Shown here: piece after piece, positions 11,301-26,200 of the stretch
How positions within the stretch are numbered: the stretch's first letter is position 1
How the letters are laid out: each line of letters starts with the position of its first letter
Assembly: GCA_037349105.1 (NCBI GenBank)
Contig: JAYJMM010000112.1
Coordinates: 1,240,001 to 1,304,000, forward strand
Length of the DNA: 64,000 nucleotides
Reading direction: 5' to 3'
Source: Limnomonas spitsbergensis
Taxonomy: Eukaryota > Chlorophyta > Chlorophyceae > Chlamydomonadales
Notes under the pieces: model-generated
What the model was told of the DNA's origin: nothing
Database searches by the model: none
The model's input: only the letters and a program-made list of their open reading frames with translations
Made by a program: the position numbers and the translations under genes

Positions 11301-14121
11301 GGATTGTAATCGGCACAGCACTGCTGCAAACGTTCGAGATGCATGAGGACATCAGAGTCACAGTCGCTCTCGCATATAAGGAGGTTACTCACCGGGTCTC
11401 TTGGAGCTAAAATCGTCAAGTCGCTCTCGCATATCCACTCGCTTTCCGAGTTGAGGACGTACAGAATGGTCCTGAATTGGTGGGAACATACTGTTAGCCA
11501 TGCCATCGGCAGTGCATGCCGTGCCGCTGCAGAGCACAGGGGCCTTTCCGCTACACCCCGGCCTGTGGCCGGCAGAGCTTGACGCAGCAAGCCTCGTTGC
11601 TTGTGCAGACGGTCACGGTGTGCTCCCGATTGGCCCAGTGGTGGCCGCTTGGCAGTCCACCCGAAGGTGGTCGGGCACGGTCTGAAATAGGTCTGAAATA
11701 GATACTGTGCGGTGCAGTGTGCGATACCAGAAATTATATGTGACGCAAAGAACATATGAGTGGCTGCCACCTGGAGCCGCATCATTCCATGGTTTAAGGC
11801 AAGCGGCTTGCCTTGCGCTCAAGGAATTCAGGGAACAGGCTGTAGGCACAGGCAGCATCAAAGGCATGACCTAGGGGAGCAGGCCTTCACCGTCACTCTG
11901 CTCTATATTCCACCTCATCCAACCCCGGGCATACGAGCTGCAGACAAGCTTATACTGATACAGGAAGTATGAGGTGAATAATCCAAGGGGTGGGTGGGGC
12001 AGATTTTGCATGCTGTTGCAGCTTTCAGCAATCCAATCGTCTGTGCGCCAAATGCCAGTGACAGCATTACAGCAAATCAGTAATATGTCCAGGCCGTTAC
12101 GAGGATGAAATAAATGTATAGATTCGACTTTTGCAGGAGCCTGCTAGCACATGACCCAATATCCCACTCCTGGCCTCCCTCTCCGGCACCACTCACAGAA
12201 ACGTATTGAAGCCTCTTTCCCGAAGGATATCGACAAAAGTGGGCCGCTGGCATTCCTTGGGGGTGGGGACCTCCCAAATGATAGGGGCTGACGTAGTCAG
12301 CCTGGCCACTGCAGCATGCCCTCCAGGAATATCCCCAGTCCCTGCTGAGGCTTCGACCGGCAGGTTGGGGAGCAGCACCTGATGCATGCATGAGGAGAGT
12401 CATCGCACAGGAGGATCTGGGCACCAGGAACGGAGGCGTAGAATGGAGGCAATAATTGTCGACCGCTTGCGGTGCCTGAAACACAGCACTGGTTGTAGAG
12501 GAAACCGCATTTTGCATAGTGCCAGCTATCTGAATGAACTTTGATTTCCCCCCATTATTAGCGGACGATGAGAGAGATTGCTGGTGCTATCTCAATTTTG
12601 GCACATGACAAGGCAAGAGAGAGCATGTGCCAAGGAGCTTCCCAGGAGAGTTTGGCTTCATAGGCTTGAGGGTGCTTGAGGGTCCCCCGACTTACTGCGT
12701 TAAGGACATAGATAATGCTATTGCCAGCGAAAATGGGCAGCCCATCCACCTTTGCCATGCGGTGTCGAGTATCGAAAATGGCCATATATAGCATGCCCCT
12801 ACGATGGTTCGGGTGGGTGGGGGGAAGGGGTGATTTCAGCTGAGGGCACGATCGCAGCATGCAAGGGTCACATGCACAATGGAGAGGCCATGAGCCATGC
12901 AATAGTAGTAATCCTCCTCCTCCTAGCTTCCGTCAGTGCTCATGTTTTCGGCCACGAGGGCACCTTCGGCAGCCCATTCTGCGACTGCGAAAAGCCGGAG
13001 TGGACCGGTACCTGGACCGGCCTATGGCTGGTGGCCAAAGCCATAGGCCAGTCATTGCAGGCCATGCATAGTGCCTATGGCCAGAGGCTGGAAGATTGCT
13101 GAATAGAAGCTTAACCCAATCAGGCCACTAGGAGTAATGGGTGGACCCGGGACGGGACAACTGAACACTGTCCTGGGCTGTCCAGAAAACCCTGGCAGGA
13201 TCAGGTCATGGAGGAGCGATGCATGCCGCCCATGCAACTTCTGAGATGTGGCCAAAAGATGGGAAGGTGGCGGGTCATTCATCCACGCCTACCCCACCCA
13301 GCATGCATCAGTATTCTTCAGGATTATGTGATAACGGTTCAGGATTTTGATCAGCATGCATGCTCAGGTCGATGGGCAGTACTGCCGCCCCAAAAGCGAG
13401 GGCCAGTACAAAGTATTGAACCCCATGCATCATCGTTAATCACAAGCCAAAAGAGGTCTTCACAGCTCATGCACACAAGGGTTTCCGCTTTTCACGATGC
13501 TTGCAACATGATGAACATACCTTGAGATGAGCACTTCCTGCCCATCTGCCATGTTCAATCTGCTCATGCCCATGGGCATGCTTTCGATGGGAAGCACGCC
13601 ATCAAGATAGGTGTGGTACTGCAGTATGGCCTTTAAGACGTCAGCTGTCAAGGAGACGTTCATCAAGACGAGCAAGGACTCCCATGCCTGTTACGAATAC
13701 ACGGTGATAGAACAAATTTATATTGTGACACCAGTTTGAGATTGAGGTAGTCTCGAACCACGAGTTTGAAATGTGCAAAAGGGCAGGTGCGTGACAGCTT
13801 GAAGAAGGTGCCGACACGGTGAATTTCGGTGTGGTACATCACATAAAACCAGAGAGCATGAATGACACGCTTTTTAAGCTCTGAGCTCACCCTGTCGGTT
13901 GGGACGAACAGCGTGCCCGAGAACGCTGGGCTGTCAATGCCAACGTCAGCTTTGGATGAATAGGCGAATATCCGTGTCATATCTGCTCTTGAAGCAAAGA
14001 AATCTGAAACGCTGCGGTACTGGGGCTCGACTTGCAAGTTTGCGAAGCTGTCTGTCAGGGCAAGAGAAGACAAGCCGCAAATTAGCAGACACGCATGAAA
14101 CGCTGAAATTAATTTACCCAT
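8303..14121 (-). CDS. Secreted fasciclin-like protein with two FAS1 domains
   Basis: Nine exons join in phase to 377 residues: 14121-13891, 13687-13521, 12798-12696, 12378-12197, 11471-11393, 11133-11032, 10004-9901, 8891-8777 and 8353-8303 (last exon least certain). The N-terminus is a hydrophobic signal peptide (LISAFHACLLICGLSSLAL). The first FAS1 domain (about 37-168) shows TLFVPTDRAWESLL, then LQYHTYLDGVLP, then IIYVLNAVLLP. The second (about 213-362) shows PTFVDILRERGFNTFL, LTILAPRDPVL, LLTRQYFVEDL and NVVIHEVNA. FAS1 proteins are extracellular or cell-surface adhesion proteins, and algal members include matrix cell-adhesion proteins. No GPI signal or membrane segment is visible at the end. 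The second domain is the more divergent (APRD where the family usually has APTD). Introns reach about 1.1 kb and carry repeat copies. The chain of matching phases makes the gene model strong; the exact ligand is unknown. Confidence 0.88.
8612..8725 (-). repeat. Dispersed repeat family A, copy (reverse)
   Basis: Reverse copy in the last intron of the FAS1 gene. It shows GACCAAATCTTGACC, a GGCCATAGGCC palindrome and TGTAGCTGAA at its right end. Confidence 0.65.
9258..9425 (+). repeat. Dispersed repeat family A, copy
   Basis: Forward copy in a FAS1 intron. It runs from GTGCTTCAGCTACATTTCAG to CCCAGTGGCGGCC, with GGAAGCCCTGCTGCCTGG in the middle. Confidence 0.7.
9627..9780 (-). repeat. Dispersed repeat family A, copy (reverse)
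   Basis: Reverse copy in the same FAS1 intron, about 200 bp from an opposite-orientation copy. It starts GCGCGCCAGACCAC and ends TTGTAGCTGAAGCACT. Confidence 0.7.
10055..10190 (+). repeat. Dispersed repeat family A, 5' part interrupted by a 33-bp array
   Basis: The left part matches the family (CTACATTCCAGCTAC, CCAGCCGGAGGCC, CAGGCTTGCTACTTGGGCC, CAAGGTTTCGG). It then runs straight into the 33-bp tandem array, whose unit appears to derive from the right part of the element. Confidence 0.6.
10189..10672 (+). repeat. 33-bp minisatellite, about 14-15 copies
   Basis: The unit contains AGCCAGAAGGCAGAGCCCAA followed by TTTGGTCATTGG or TTGGGCCATTGG. Because 33 is a multiple of three, several frames stay open on both strands (for example repeats of SQKAEPNLVIG). 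The array lies inside the FAS1 intron between 10005 and 11031, so it is not coding. Confidence 0.95.
11239..11325 (+). mobile_element. hAT-type MITE, degenerate or truncated copy
   Basis: The right end (GTAATCGGCACAGCACTG) and internal blocks (AATTACGGTGGCTGAA, CGTAATTCAGCCACC) match the better copies at 21550, 25330 and 62176. The left inverted end is not recognisable, so no target duplication can be assigned. Confidence 0.6.
11490..11690 (+). repeat. Dispersed repeat family A, divergent copy
   Basis: Forward copy in a FAS1 intron with CCGGCCTGTGGCCGGC, GACGCAGCAAGCC, GATTGGCCCAGTGGTGGCC and a GGTGGTCGGGCACGG right end. Confidence 0.6.
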
Positions 14122-15783
14122 TTCACAATTTGGATAAAGCCTGCAGCGGTGGTCTGGTGTACCAGGAGCGCATGTTTTGGGGGCGTTGGCCTGCCCTTTG
14201 GGGCTAAGGCTTTAGGGATAGCGAGGAGCCGAGGATACCGAGCCGCTTCGGACACTTTTCCGATTATCTATCTTTCTCTGCCCAGGTCTTTCTTTTTGTT
14301 ACTCTTAATGTGTTGAGGCAAAATCATGGATCGTTGGTATAATATACGGTACCGGTTCACGTCGTCCTTCTTGCTGCTGTCGTGCTTGCCTTCTCTGTGC
14401 TGTTGCCGAGCGACCTTCAGTGTCAGTACGTGCGTATCTCGGACGTGTCACTGACGTGTTAGAGTCTCTGACGTGTCCGCCTCTCTGATCTCTGCCTTGT
14501 CCTGGCCGATCCCAAACCCCACTTCTGCGCACTCTACAGCTGCTCATCCTCCTTGCGCTTCACGATCACAACTTGTCTTTAGTTCTTTGCAATATGTATG
14601 TTATGATTTTCGCGTAAACTATACTTTACATGGCAGTGGTGAGAAGCAAGCGGAAGGTAATAGCACGCCGTCTACCGGTAGGCATTACTGGTTCCTACAG
14701 ACAAAAAAGGGAGGGGGCAGGCCGACGTCGCGCTATAGGCTCTATTTGAAATCAATCCCGCCTTCTCCAGCTCCCTGCCAGGTGGGATCGGGGCCCGCCT
14801 GACCTTTCTGCCGAACGAGTTCACACTGCACACAGACAGTTAGGGCCTGGAGACAGCTGTAAGATGGCCATCTGGAGGAGTAAGGTCTGCCATGTGGTAT
14901 AGCAGTGTGTGCCTGCATGTCACTCCTGATTCATGAGCTGCAACTACAAACGTTGTGCCTAGTGCCTACTGAACCTGTCTCATGGGATGTGAGTTAGGGA
15001 GGCTGTGAATAAAAAGGCTGGCTGCCTGGCTGGCACAGAAGACTCACAGCCCAGCAAGGCCTACTGATCCTTCATGCGATGGCTGTATTCCCAGCTCTTT
15101 AGCTTCCTCGGGGGGGCAGCTGCTGCGGGTGGGCCATGAGTTGACCCAGATCTTTCTCTATGAAATGCCATTCATGTTCAAATTACCTACGATCAGAGAT
15201 AGGATTGGGGAGACAATTCCTGGTAAGGGACCTGTGTAATAATGCCAGCACGAAGGGATGGTCCTTTGCATCTGTTGTAAAGTTCAGGGGAGACATTGAA
15301 GCCTTAGTAGGGGTGCTTTGACTGATTTTACAAACCGGGTTACAAACTACTGGAAGCGTACAGTAGGCTTCATCATGACAGGAGCCCCTCTATCAAGCAC
15401 GAACAACTCAGTCCATGCATGGAGGGCGAACAGCCACATGGGACCAGTCCTGACATAAACATTGGTAGAATGATTTCACTAGCAAAGGATAACCAAGTAA
15501 CCATCAGAAGAGTAGATTCGTTTTTGCTTATGGAACCCCTGTAACGTACATCCTAAGGCGTGGGATAAAACCTTGCCGGCCAGCACAAGTCCCCTATCAA
15601 ACGAAGAGCGTATGATGCCGCCCGGCATTAATTCTCTGATCTGAAGAGGGACTACTTGTACATAGAAATGGCAACGCATATGCATGCGGACACAATTATT
15701 TGCCGCAAAGCCACAACACAGGTCACAGGCCCAGAAGAAAACATCCGGGTACACATCTCCAGCAAACCCTCTCTCCCTGGCAT
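14122..15783. other. intergenic: FAS1 gene upstream region and ARF gene 3' flank
   Basis: No gene supported. The left part is the promoter side of the minus-strand FAS1 gene; its start codon at 14121 follows directly. The right part is downstream of the ARF stop. A TGTAA motif, the usual chlorophyte polyadenylation signal, occurs on the minus strand near 15345, about 440 bp past that stop; its use is unproven. Confidence 0.5.
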
Positions 15784-19763
<3,980 letters not shown>

Positions 19764-21348
19764 GTTGTATGTTTTATTGAAAAATGCGATGCGTTGATTC
19801 AATGACTGCACCAATTTATGGCCGAGTCGTCACTTGCGGAGCTGTCAGGCAGCTGACTATATCCATTGCTGTCCCGCAGATCTGCGCTGCTGTCTATCCG
19901 CAGCTCTGCTGTCCACCTAATGCATTGCTGTCCAACTCCTTCGCTGCTGTCACGCAATGACGCTGAGTACCGACGGTGCCTTGGACGTCTCTTGGCGGTT
20001 CTCCAGGTCAGCACTGTCACAGTTTAGAACGGTGCTTACCCGCTGGACAGTCACTAGTTTGTGCTGCTTGTGGTGGAGTTTCGATACTTGTCTAAATTGC
20101 AGGAAAATGGCGGTTGATATTGCATTCTCACTGCAGTTATGGGCAAGGGCCTCTTTCAAAAGGGCAACCTTAATCAGTTTAGAAGTTCATATCCGCTGGG
20201 CCCTGCTGAGCGCTCAGCCGCGTGGGGCTGGTAGGGAATGATTATGCTCAATTCCAGCTACCATGCATAGCCAGGACCATGGTGTGGTCATGCATGCCAC
20301 GATTGCCACCCTCCTATGTAAGGGGGGTAGGAAAATGGAACCCAGCGATCTCGACAGGGGGAGAGAAGATCGTGCCTAAATTAGTCAGACATTGACTACC
20401 GATCGTGGCTTTCCCGGACTGCGTGATATGTCGGAAAGTCCATGACCCTAATTGTTGTCAGCTGCTGCATTCGGTCCAGGCACACCTTCACAGAGTCACG
20501 GGTAAAAAGTGTGCAGATCATTGACCCACATGAGCTCAATGTGGGTCAATGACTATCTATAGTTTCCACAAGAGATAGTCATAACTCATAAACGACCATC
20601 CAGGGAGGCCCAAGACTGGTCCCAGTCGGCTCACATCATACTGGCACTTATACAAGCTACGGGCAGTAAGTAGCTTACCGGCATAACCGTCATTGTTTCT
20701 ACCCTGTGGGTGCACACCGAGTTCAACACTGTGGTGCAGGGTTTCCATGGTGTGGTTACTGGTTAGCCTCATGGCATGCATAATTGCAGATAGGTTTTCC
20801 CCTTCCCTGGCTGCAGCTCTTGGTGACACAGCCTGGAAATCACCTCCCACAAAAAAAGGTTGGAGGGAGGCAAACAGGGAGGGCAAAGATCACTCATGCA
20901 ACCAAACAAGGAGGATTAGATGTTAGCCCTTGCCTCAACTTGGCCTACCAAAATAACATAAAGTTTAAGGGTTTAGCACAAGCACCGCATATTGATTTTG
21001 TAGAGAGAATTGATACTCAGGTTATCAGTCGTCATAAGTCAACAAGAACAAGATCGCCAACAAGGAAAACTTTCCATGTGCTCCATGTTTTAACCAGCTA
21101 TCCAGGCATCTTGATCACCATGACGCAGTGAATGGATCTAGGTCATCAGGATGCTGGGATTTAGAAGATGAGGCATTTATGAATTAGGGATGTCTGGTAC
21201 TGGGTCCCATGGCTGAAGATGGCATGGATTGGCAACCAGAAACTCTTAAAATAGTCGACTGCTGCTGGGTGAGATCATCTCTACAGGAAGGTCAAGTAGA
21301 GGAATCGATTCCTCTCCAGAATGTCCCACAGCTGCCAGCAGTGGACTC
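19764..21348. other. intergenic: ARF upstream region and OEP21 3' flank
   Basis: No gene supported. Around 19840-19965 there are several imperfect CTGCTGTC(C/T)-containing repeats of about 25-30 bp just upstream of the ARF start. An inverted repeat is listed separately. Confidence 0.5.
20518..20552. repeat. perfect inverted repeat, 14-bp arms
   Basis: Arm TCATTGACCCACAT (20518-20531), 7-base spacer, and its exact reverse complement (20539-20552). It could be a regulatory palindrome or a hairpin. It lies between two minus-strand genes, about 0.8 kb past the stop of one and 0.8 kb upstream of the other. Confidence 0.85.
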
Positions 21349-23095
21349 TCAAAGGTCATACGTTACACTCCAGCCGTGGTTTCGGAAGTGGAGGCCCCAG
21401 TTGTTCTCACGCAGTTGAAATAACGGCGTCTGCAGCAGTCAAGGCAGTCGAGACATGGAAGCTTAAGCAATGCAATCATTGGAATGGACAAACATGAGCA
21501 ACGACATGTTGAGTGTATGTGACACAAACACTGCACTCGATGTCTCAATCAGTGCTGTGCCATTGCACCGTAATTCAGAAATGGTGTTGGTAATTACGTC
21601 CCCTTACTGGTAAAAGTAGCTGGATTTGCCTTGAAATCACGGTGACTGAAACTCAGCTGCGTAATTCAGCCACCGTAAGGACCGTAATCGGCACTGGTCT
21701 CAATGGAGGGGGTAGGGGTAGATGAGCCATCAAGAGGTAATTACTTGGTAGTGTTTGTGTTGAAGTCCGCCCTTGGGAGCCATTGGGCGGCCAACTCCGC
21801 GCCAACTAGGACCAAACCTTGACCAACAGCAGGGCATGCTGCACCCAACCCTGCCAGACGTAGGCCACGCTGTTGCTTAAGCCCCTGTGCGTAAGTGTAA
21901 ATGAAGCACACGAAATAAACACTGGTGCTGGGGCCTCAGGACCAGACGCGTCACTCACGGTATTAGGGCGCTTGTCACCAGGAGGCCAGAACACATCCAC
22001 ACCCGCCGTGAGCTTAAGGTCTTGCTTCCTTGTGAAGTTCATCAGCTTGTGGCTCATCTTGAGAGTTCCCCGTCTGGTGACCTGCGATCATGAAACACCA
22101 ACTAGATCAACTACCAAGTCAACTAGATCAACTTCCAAGTCAACTAGATGAACGTTCCTGCCTTGAGAAAGACCCAAGATGTGCATGCCCTGCATGCACA
22201 AACGTATTATGGAGATACCGAAGGATAGAAAGATGAGGATAGATAGTCTTGGGTGCCGTAGAAAATAAGGTGGTTCAGCGTTGCATGATCTTGCATGCAC
22301 CTACATGCACCTACATGCACCTACATAGTGTAAGTACCTGCTGTTTGATGGGCACAAGTAAGATAAGATGGATATGCTGGTAAGTGTGCAGGGAGGGTTG
22401 TTCATTAACTTGCTGGAAATAAATTAATAGGCGGATGGCTTGTACTGAAACAAAGTTGCAGACTAAAAGAAATTTAAACCTTGGGTATTTTGATGATATT
22501 GCGTTTCCCTTGGACCGGCCACGGCGAGGCAGCACATTGATCTCCCGTAGATCACTCCGTCCATGCAGGCCTAAGATTGCACCGCCATGCGGTCATGCAT
22601 GCCTGGTCATCATGCAAGACCAGTCAGTTTGCAGCCCCTTACATTGTGGCCGTTGACCTGGACGTCTGCGATGACCTTGCCCGACAAGATCGTGTTGTAA
22701 TCGTCCAGCAGGGGCAGCGTCTTCTTTGCTTTGACAGTGAGGAGAGGCTCGTTTAATCCAGACACTGCTGCCACACCAACACCTGAGCAAGTTATGAGGC
22801 AATATGAGGTATGAGAAGGCTCACTTCGCTAAAAGGTGAAATCAAACGCCAGGGGCAACACATGTACATTCTCGTCTGACTTGAACCCACCAAGGATGAA
22901 GGGAGTCCTTTCGTCTTTGAGACTGACGCCTGTAGTCAAGCACTTCATTGCAGTGCCCCTATACTGCAGATTGCCGGAAACCGTGTTAAATTGGCCATTC
23001 CCCTTCAGCTCGATCCCATATCTCGTCGTAATCTTCTGACGCAGCTTGAAACCCAGTTGCCTCTCTTCGAATCCATAAATAAACTTGGTTTCCAT
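21349..23095 (-). CDS. OEP21: Chloroplast outer-envelope pore protein of 21 kDa (OEP21)
   Basis: Four exons (23095-22891, 22782-22643, 22081-21959, 21429-21349) join in phase to 182 residues, close to the roughly 177 of plant OEP21. OEP21 is a beta-barrel, anion-selective channel in the plastid outer envelope that passes triose phosphates and phosphate and is gated by ATP. The family order is visible: METKFIYG start, LGFKLRQK strand, FNTVSGNL (compare GGLDTKTG), FILGVGVA (compare ATLGVGVR), TVKAKKTLPL (compare TVHAKK), FTRKQDLKLTAGV (compare FQKDQDVRIKLG), and the diagnostic C-terminus QLRENNWGLHF...VTYDL (compare QIRENNWTL...VRYDL). No cleavable transit peptide, as expected for an outer-envelope barrel. 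It is divergent from a paralogue at 23250-27107, with which it shares its upstream region. Confidence 0.92.
21550..21696. mobile_element. hAT-type MITE with perfect 8-bp target duplication
   Basis: The element starts CAGTGCTGTGCC and ends ATCGGCACTG, so its ends are inverted. It is flanked by GTCTCAAT on both sides (21542-21549 and 21697-21704). An 8-bp duplication with CAGTG ends is typical of hAT transposons. At 147 bp it has no coding capacity. It sits in the last intron of the OEP21 gene. Confidence 0.88.
21765..21910 (-). repeat. Dispersed repeat family A, copy (reverse)
   Basis: Reverse copy in the same OEP21 intron, about 50 bp from the donor of exon 21959-22081. It contains GACCAAACCTTGACC and GCAGGGCATGCTGCACC. 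Confidence 0.65.
22085..22150 (+). repeat. short tandem repeat (CAACTAGATCAACTNCCAAGT)
   Basis: About two and a half copies of a 24-bp unit sit in the OEP21 intron. A separate triple repeat of GCACCTACAT occurs near 22295-22325. Confidence 0.8.
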
Positions 23096-23249
23096 TTTGC
23101 TTGACGAGCGTTATGCCATCATCTTCTAAATTTCGTATCTATAATCAGGCAATCAGTCAAGGGATGTGTATTCGGAGCCAGCCGTCAGGTATGTACATCC
23201 ACGTCGATGTTGTGCTCCTGTTCACGAATGGACTCTTGATTCATTAGCG
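23096..23249. promoter_or_regulatory. putative shared divergent promoter of two OEP21-like genes
   Basis: Only 154 bp separate the start codon of the minus-strand OEP21 gene (23095) from that of the plus-strand OEP21-like gene (23250). Both 5' untranslated regions and core promoters must fit here or overlap, unless either gene has an upstream non-coding exon. No TATA box is evident. Confidence 0.6.
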
Positions 23250-26200
23250 ATGTCTGAGGAATACGTCACCGAATCGAGTGCAGAAGAAGATGGAGGCGCA
23301 GCTGACTTCTCTGGTGGGAGGTCTGAAAAGCTGCTGCATAATGTCCTGCATGAGGCATTTTCGAACAGGATAAATTTGTAGCTCATGGCACCCCTCACAC
23401 CTGTCTCTGCTACCCCTGATTGCATGCCCCAGGCAGCCTGAAGACTGCATTATACTGGGATCCAAGCAATAAGCACCTCGGTGTAAAGCTTCGGCAGTCA
23501 GCTGAGAATGGGAGAAGATTAGCCTTCAAATGGAAGGTGATCAGTCATACGCCAGCATGCATGCTGTATGTATGACTTTATTCCTAGATTGAGGGGCTTT
23601 TACTGTTCTACCGCTTTCATGGGACCTCTCAAATCTCCACTCCTCATTGCCAAAGCCAAGCGTGCTAACATACATGTTAGTGTGCACCAGACCAGATTTG
23701 ACAGGCCGCTTGGTAGCCACTTCTTTCCTGATGGAGAAAATCAAACTTTGACCGGCTTTCAAGAGTCCGCTGGGTAGCCACTACTGTCCTGATGCAGAAA
23801 ACCAAACCTTGACCGGCTTACGGCCGGTAGACTTTGCCACACAGCTTGCTTCAACAGCCCCCCTGGCCGTAGGCCATTATGAAGCACTGCATCAAGTAAC
23901 ACTCACTGTTGCTGACCTGGTCACACTTTCTCTCAGGGGCAACTCAACACAACCACTGGCATGCAGTCCTACACTGGGCACCTTCGGAAGAACTTCTACA
24001 CAGATTCACCCATCACGATGACCCGTGTCATGGTACGCATACTCTCTCGTTGAGGGTTCTTACTACCATTGGACTTCCGGGCCTGTGCGTCTGCAGCGCC
24101 TATGCCTGTATACACGCGTTGTTCATGCCAGTATATGATGTGCTTATGAGCTGAGGTGTTTTGTTTGCCAGCTCTACACCGGTACCCTATTGGTAGCTTC
24201 TTCCTCCGCTCTCAAGTACAGGAAATGTATTGATACTGTGAAGACATCTGACCCTTCTGGCCTCCTGTACTGTTTGCTACATCCGTCACCTTCCCCCACA
24301 CCTCGCTACCAAGCTACCCACCCCCAGGCCGGTCGTTGCGCGTTACCTATTTCCCCTCGATTATTCATGACGTGGATTACCGGTATATGACATCAACTTG
24401 TCGTCGGGGGCGTTTAAGGTGACCTCCATTTTTTATGTGTGTCCCCCTTTTGTCGCAGGTGGCTGCTGAAGAGGCTAGGCAAGGAGCGCGGCCATCGGAC
24501 CCTGACCTGGACCCCAATCGCTTCTTGCCGGCCGGCTTGAAGTCCATGTTCTTGAAGGTGCTCAAAAGATTTCCTTTAAAGCTGCGACCATCAAAATAGC
24601 TAGGGGGGAGCAGTTGTGAGCAGGGTTCAGGGACCATATTGGCTCCCACAATCCACATACACACACACCATCCACACACACACACACACACACAGGGTCA
24701 ACATTTTTCAGGGCACACACTTGACTCGGGGGCGGCGCCAAAGGCACAGCTTTTACAAATATCCGCTAGAATTGCTTGATAACTAGGGCGTCTGAAAATG
24801 CGTCGCGAGGCACGTTTGTGGAATCACGGTCAGTTGAAAACCAAGGATGACGACCTCTGGGTTATTCCTGGGTTCTGACTCTGCCCTCCCCCATCTCACT
24901 GCATGCTTCCCCGCGCCAGGACTGGATTCTCAGCCCTGGACTCTGCTTCAACTCGGACCAGCAGCATAAGATCAAGTATGCCTTGACAGTCACAAAGGCA
25001 CCGCAGGTGAGGACAGGGATGGAGGTGGGCAGTCCTGGATCAGCCCTTGGGAGCGGTCCATTTCTGGTCTGTGACGCCACCTTTGCCAGGCAGACCCCGC
25101 AGCCATCAAAGGCCCAATTGGGACCCAGACCCAGGCCGGCTTACGGCTGACAGCCCGAGCAGCATGGCGGGCCACACCTGGGGCCTCGATCAGATGGCCA
25201 GAGTGTAGCTGACCTGTAGCCGTGGCACACAAATTAAGCACTGGTCTCCGGTGTTAGACGGGTGTGAACGGCCCGAGCCCTTACGCCTCGCTGGTGTTTG
25301 CTGGTGTACAGGGAGTGGGGTGTTGTGGCCAGTGCTGCGCGGATTACGGTCCTTTCGGTGCCTAAATTACGTAGCTGAGTTTCAGTATCTGTAATTCCAA
25401 GACAAATTCAGCTACTTTTACCAGCAAGGGTCCGTAATTACTTGCACAGTTTCTGAATTAAGTCGAAACTGCACAGCACTGATTGTGGCACCTAAAGAGT
25501 ATGGCGGCCCCTTGTTATGCGGCTTGTGCAGCCCCACCGAGCCCAGCAAATGCTAATCAATTATGTGACTGTAGGTATTCGTTTTTTGTGCGTGCCTGCA
25601 CCTTACCACTTTGAGGGGTGGGGGGGGCCTGTGTGGCCATCACCGGGCCCATTGCCCAATAGGCAGTGGACCTTCATCACAAAACTGCTGGAGGCCTGAG
25701 CAGCAGGGAAGTCAGCAGCACCCGGCTGCGCTGGCTGAAGGCCATGATGAAGCTGAAATGTAGCTGGAGCAAGCAGGCAAATCACAAATCACCTGACCCT
25801 TACTCCAGTGTTTATTTTTTCTTGTCTCAGCTACGTGTCAGCTAAACTCAGGCCGCTGGCCGGAGGCCTCATTTGTGGCCAGCTTAGCTGCTCCGGCCAC
25901 CAGTCGTAGGCTGGTCCAGGATAGGGCCTAAACAGGCCTTCGGCGGCCGCGCGGCGGCCCGTCAAAGGCGGACTTGCAGCCAAACAAAGAAACACTGCCT
26001 CTTGCTCCTCACCCCTGCTCAGTTCCTGACGCACTCGCCGAAGCTGGACTGCTGGCTGACTGGGAAAGCCTCTTGCCTCATCGACCCTAAGACGGCCAAG
26101 GTGCGGGGGGATAATGGAGCACTGCGTCCAGGCCGGCGGGGGCATAATGGAGCGCTGCGTCCAGGCCGGCGTTTATGATCCAGATGCATGACTGAGGATG

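Noticed and set aside
11812..11839. A 28-bp FAS1 micro-exon with a GC donor
   Set aside because: Skipping it joins the exon at 12378-12197 directly to 11471-11393 in phase and gives a better FAS1 sequence (GFNTFLTILYVLN).
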